Shown one piece after another: positions 3,937 to 6,386 of a stretch of DNA of 6,386 nucleotides. Each line of letters opens with the position of its first letter. The stretch's first letter is position 1. Where the stretch lies: NCBI GenBank assembly GCA_003695455.1, contig RFJF01000392.1:1-6386 (forward strand). The letters are read 5' to 3'. The notes under the pieces are model-generated. The model was not told the DNA's origin. It saw only the letters and a program-made list of their open reading frames with translations, and did no database searches. The DNA is from Chloroflexota bacterium. Its GTDB lineage: Bacteria; Chloroflexota; Anaerolineae; 4572-78; J111. The position numbers were made by a program, and so were the translations under genes.

Positions 3937-6177
3937 ATGATGCGTGAATCTCACAAAACAATCGGCAAATCCGTTATCCGCCGCGATGCGCTGGGCAAGG
4001 TGACCGGCCAAACCCTCTACCCCGGCGACCGCAACCAGACCGACGAACTGTGGCTCAAAATCCTGTTTGCAGACCGGGTACACGCGCGGGTCAAAAGCAT
4101 TAACACCAGCCGCGCCAAGGCCCTGCCCGGCGTGCTGGACGTACTCACCGCCGAAGATGTACCGGTTAACCAGTACGGCTTGCAGGTGCCGGACCAGCCG
4201 GTGCTGTGCGGCCCCAACTCAAACAAAAAAGGCGGCGATATTGTGCGCTTTGTGGGCGATAACGTGGCCGTGGTCATTGCCGAATCGGAGGAAATTGCGG
4301 CCAAAGCCCGCGACCTGATTGAAGTGGAGTACGAAGAATTGCGCCCCGTGACCGACCCGGTAGAGGCCATGAGCGGCAAAGCTCCGCAGTTGCACCCCAA
4401 CGTGCAAAACAACATTGCCGAATATTACCGCGTTCGCACCGGCAACACCGATGACGCCTGGTCACAGTGCAACGTCATTATTGAAGGAGTGTACCAAACG
4501 CCGTATCAGGAACACGCCTACCTGCAACCCGAAGCCGGAACCGCCTATCTGGATAACCAGGGGCGCATCACCGTGCATTGCGCCGGCCAGTGGACGTGGG
4601 AAGACCAGCAGCAAATTGCCCACGCGCTCGATGTGCCGCCGGAGCGGGTGCGGGTGGTGTACGATGCCATCGGCGGGGCGTTTGGCGGCCGCGAGGATAT
4701 GAGCGTGCAGATTATTCTGGCGCTGGCAGTGCTGCGCACGTTTGAGCGGTACAACAATCGCCGCCCGGTGAAAATTATCTGGACCCGCCAGGAATCAATC
4801 ATCGGCCACTGCAAACGCCACCCCATGTTGCTTTACGCCAAATGGGGCGCCAAATCAGACGGCACACTGCTGGCCGCAGAAACCAAAATAATTGCCGATG
4901 GCGGCGCGTATATGTACACCAGCAACAAGGTGCTGGGCAACACTACCATGACCTGCAACGGCCCGTACCATTTTCCCAACGTCAAAACCGATGCCTACGT
5001 GGTGTACACCAACAACATTCCCGGCGGCGCGTTCCGCGGGTTTGGCGGGCCGCAGGGCCATTTTGCGGCAGAAATGCAAATGAACAAACTGGCCGAAAAA
5101 CTGGGCATGGACCCGGTTGAACTACGCCTCAAAAACGCGCTCGATGAGGACAAACTGCTGCCGGTGGGTACCACCATTCCCGGCGGGGTCAGCATAAAAG
5201 AGGTCATCCGCCGGACGGCCTGGGAATCTAACTGGGCGTACAGCGGCCAACGTGGAGAAAACAACCCCGATAACCCGGAACCACTGCCCCGGTTTGTGAA
5301 AGGGCACGGATTTGCCGCCGGCTACAAAAACATCGGCTTCAGTTTTGGCTACCAGGAAAATAGCTGGGCCGCCGTGGAACTGCGTGGCAAAGCCAACATC
5401 GAAGAGGCCGTTCTGCGCATTGCCGGCGCCGATGTGGGGCAGGGGCATCACACGGCTATGGCCCAGATTGCCGCCGAAACATTGGGCATCAACGTTGAGC
5501 AAGTCACGCTGGAAACCAGCGACACCGCCTTCACCCAGAGTTCCGGCAGCGCCAGCGCATCCCGGCTAACATTTATGGCCGGCAACGCCGTCAAAGAGGC
5601 GGCAGCGTTTGCCCTGCACAAATGGCAAAATGAGGAACGCCCCGCCGTAGCCGAAGCCACCTGGCTGGCCCCAAAAACCACGCCGCTGCACCCCGAAACC
5701 GGCTACAGCGTGCCCAACTTTGCCTACGGCTACGTGGCCCAAATGGTAGAAGTCACGGTAGACACCGAAACCGGCGCCATCACCGTAGACCGCGTGGTTT
5801 GCGCCGACGACGTGGGGCAGGCCATCAACCCGGACCAGATTGTTGGGCAAATTGAAGGCTGTGTGGTGCAGGCTCACGGCTACGCCGTGCTGGAGGATTT
5901 TCGCACCGAAAAGGGCAAAATCCTCACCCCCCACTTTAGCACCTACCTCATCCCCGGCGTGTACGACATCCCCAAACGGGTGGATTCAATTATTGTTGAA
6001 GACCCCCACCCAAACGGCCCCTACGGCGTGCGCGGCATGGCAGAAATGCCCTACCTGCCCTATGCCCCGGCCGTGGTCTCCGCCGTGTTCGATGCGATTG
6101 GCATCTGGTTTGATGAGTTTCCGCTCACGCCGGAACGGGTTCTGCGCGGATTGGGCAAAGTTCGCAGCCGGGTGTGA
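3937..6177 (+). CDS. Molybdopterin-binding large subunit, xanthine dehydrogenase family (aldehyde oxidase/XDH type)
   Basis: The catalytic subunit, 746 residues from this start, should bind the molybdenum cofactor and hydroxylate an unknown substrate with water as oxygen source. The N-terminal a/b-hammerhead domain (about 10-125) begins at KSVIRRDALGKVTG. Cofactor motifs follow: GGAFGGRED (246-254) with Glu253 matching bovine xanthine oxidase Glu802, GAFRGFGGPQ (364-373) with Arg367 matching Arg880, VGQGHH (500-505), an SSGSASASR stretch near 535, and RGMAEMP (699-705) with Glu703 at the catalytic base position. CO dehydrogenase instead carries AYRCSFR (form I) or AYRGAGR (form II) at the second loop, so CO oxidation is unlikely. 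Length is normal and no break was seen. ATG at 3937 is chosen because GGA lies four bases upstream; ATG 3940 or TTG 3928 are alternatives. It is cotranscribed with the FAD/[2Fe-2S] gene. Substrate could be a purine, N-heterocycle or aldehyde; the sequence does not decide. Confidence 0.93.
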   Translation: MMRESHKTIGKSVIRRDALGKVTGQTLYPGDRNQTDELWLKILFADRVHARVKSINTSRAKALPGVLDVLTAEDVPVNQYGLQVPDQPVLCGPNSNKKGGDIVRFVGDNVAVVIAESEEIAAKARDLIEVEYEELRPVTDPVEAMSGKAPQLHPNVQNNIAEYYRVRTGNTDDAWSQCNVIIEGVYQTPYQEHAYLQPEAGTAYLDNQGRITVHCAGQWTWEDQQQIAHALDVPPERVRVVYDAIGGAFGGREDMSVQIILALAVLRTFERYNNRRPVKIIWTRQESIIGHCKRHPMLLYAKWGAKSDGTLLAAETKIIADGGAYMYTSNKVLGNTTMTCNGPYHFPNVKTDAYVVYTNNIPGGAFRGFGGPQGHFAAEMQMNKLAEKLGMDPVELRLKNALDEDKLLPVGTTIPGGVSIKEVIRRTAWESNWAYSGQRGENNPDNPEPLPRFVKGHGFAAGYKNIGFSFGYQENSWAAVELRGKANIEEAVLRIAGADVGQGHHTAMAQIAAETLGINVEQVTLETSDTAFTQSSGSASASRLTFMAGNAVKEAAAFALHKWQNEERPAVAEATWLAPKTTPLHPETGYSVPNFAYGYVAQMVEVTVDTETGAITVDRVVCADDVGQAINPDQIVGQIEGCVVQAHGYAVLEDFRTEKGKILTPHFSTYLIPGVYDIPKRVDSIIVEDPHPNGPYGVRGMAEMPYLPYAPAVVSAVFDAIGIWFDEFPLTPERVLRGLGKVRSRV

Positions 6178-6179
6178 AA

Positions 6180-6386
6180 TTGTTACAGCGATTGACCCGC
6201 CGGCTCAAGCCGGCATCCCTGATGGCGTTTGGGGCAGCCATTGCCTTTGGTCTGTTTTGGCTGACCCGCTACAGCGGCCAGCTTTTGCGCCAGCCCAAAA
6301 TGAGGCTCCCCGCCCTGCCGCCCAATCTGCCCCATCACCCCACCGATGAAAGCCGGGCGCGGGCCATTGCCGAAGCCAACCTGCAC
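6180..6386 (+). CDS. Membrane-anchored protein of unknown function, N-terminal part (3' end outside window)
   Basis: The frame beginning with TTG at 6180, two bases after the stop of the molybdopterin subunit gene, stays open for 69 codons to the right edge. It starts with a basic stretch (LLQRLTRRLKPAS), followed by a hydrophobic segment MAFGAAIAFGLFWL (about residues 15-28), then a Pro-rich, polar region (RLPALPPNLPHHPTDES) and the start of a likely helix (RARAIAEANLH). Positive charge before a single hydrophobic segment suggests an N-terminal membrane anchor with the rest outside, or an uncleaved signal. Other in-frame starts are TTG 6192 and ATG 6222; none has a strong ribosome binding site, so coupling to the upstream gene is likely. 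I do not recognise the family. Tight spacing places it in the hydroxylase operon, but its link to the enzyme is unproven. Confidence 0.6.
   Translation, partial: MLQRLTRRLKPASLMAFGAAIAFGLFWLTRYSGQLLRQPKMRLPALPPNLPHHPTDESRARAIAEANLH
6199..6214. repeat. Small perfect hairpin GCCGGC-TCAA-GCCGGC
   Basis: GCCGGC (6199-6204) and GCCGGC (6209-6214) pair around a TCAA tetraloop just inside the membrane-protein gene. There is no T-run after it, so it is not a standard terminator. It could slow initiation at the TTG starts or be a coincidence of GC-rich coding sequence. Confidence 0.35.

Noticed and set aside
2674..5934. Many minus-strand and alternate-frame open frames inside the hydroxylase genes
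   Set aside because: They are shadows of GC-rich coding sequence with no motifs, and the plus-strand frames explain the region fully.
2471..6177. Annotation as aerobic CO dehydrogenase (coxMSL)
   Set aside because: The active-site loop is AFRGFGGPQ and lacks the Cys of AYRCSFR as well as the form II AYRGAGR motif.
1..6386. CRISPR array, transposase, tRNA or rRNA
   Set aside because: No regularly spaced repeats, transposase motifs, terminal inverted repeats with target duplication, cloverleaf or rRNA-like sequence were seen on either strand.

Overview
The window looks like chromosomal DNA of a moderately GC-rich bacterium that uses Shine-Dalgarno ribosome binding sites and classical sigma-70-type promoters. 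The mix of a cytosolic-looking clan GH-A-type barrel with a Pro/Thr-rich tail, a molybdenum hydroxylase operon with a fused flavin/iron-sulfur subunit, and short repetitive intergenic DNA would suit an environmental Chloroflexota (Anaerolineae-like) genome. That assignment is an inference from style; no rRNA or other marker gene is present.

Layout. Positions 1-1180 (minus strand) hold the N-terminal 393 codons of a glycoside-hydrolase-like protein that runs off the left edge. Positions 1181-1604 are a divergent intergenic region with a strong promoter facing each way, two perfect 9-bp inverted repeats and one doubtful 25-codon ORF. Positions 1605-2330 (plus) encode a protein that seems to join a degenerate PD-(D/E)XK nuclease-like domain to a C-terminal module resembling the RNA-polymerase-binding tail of UvrD/PcrA helicases. 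A near-consensus promoter (TTGACG-N17-TATAAT) overlaps its stop codon and drives the next unit.

That unit is a molybdenum hydroxylase operon. Positions 2471-3895 encode one polypeptide carrying the FAD subunit followed by the double [2Fe-2S] subunit. Positions 3937-6177 encode the large molybdopterin subunit. From 6180 to the right edge a TTG-started ORF two bases downstream begins a membrane-anchored protein of unknown function.

The two enzyme genes should form one complex. The substrate would be hydroxylated at the molybdenum cofactor, and electrons would pass through two [2Fe-2S] clusters to FAD and then to an unknown acceptor. The active-site loop is of the xanthine-dehydrogenase type (AFRGFGGPQ), not the CO dehydrogenase type, so the CoxMSL-like architecture should not be read as CO oxidation. 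No mobile element, CRISPR array, tRNA or rRNA was seen.
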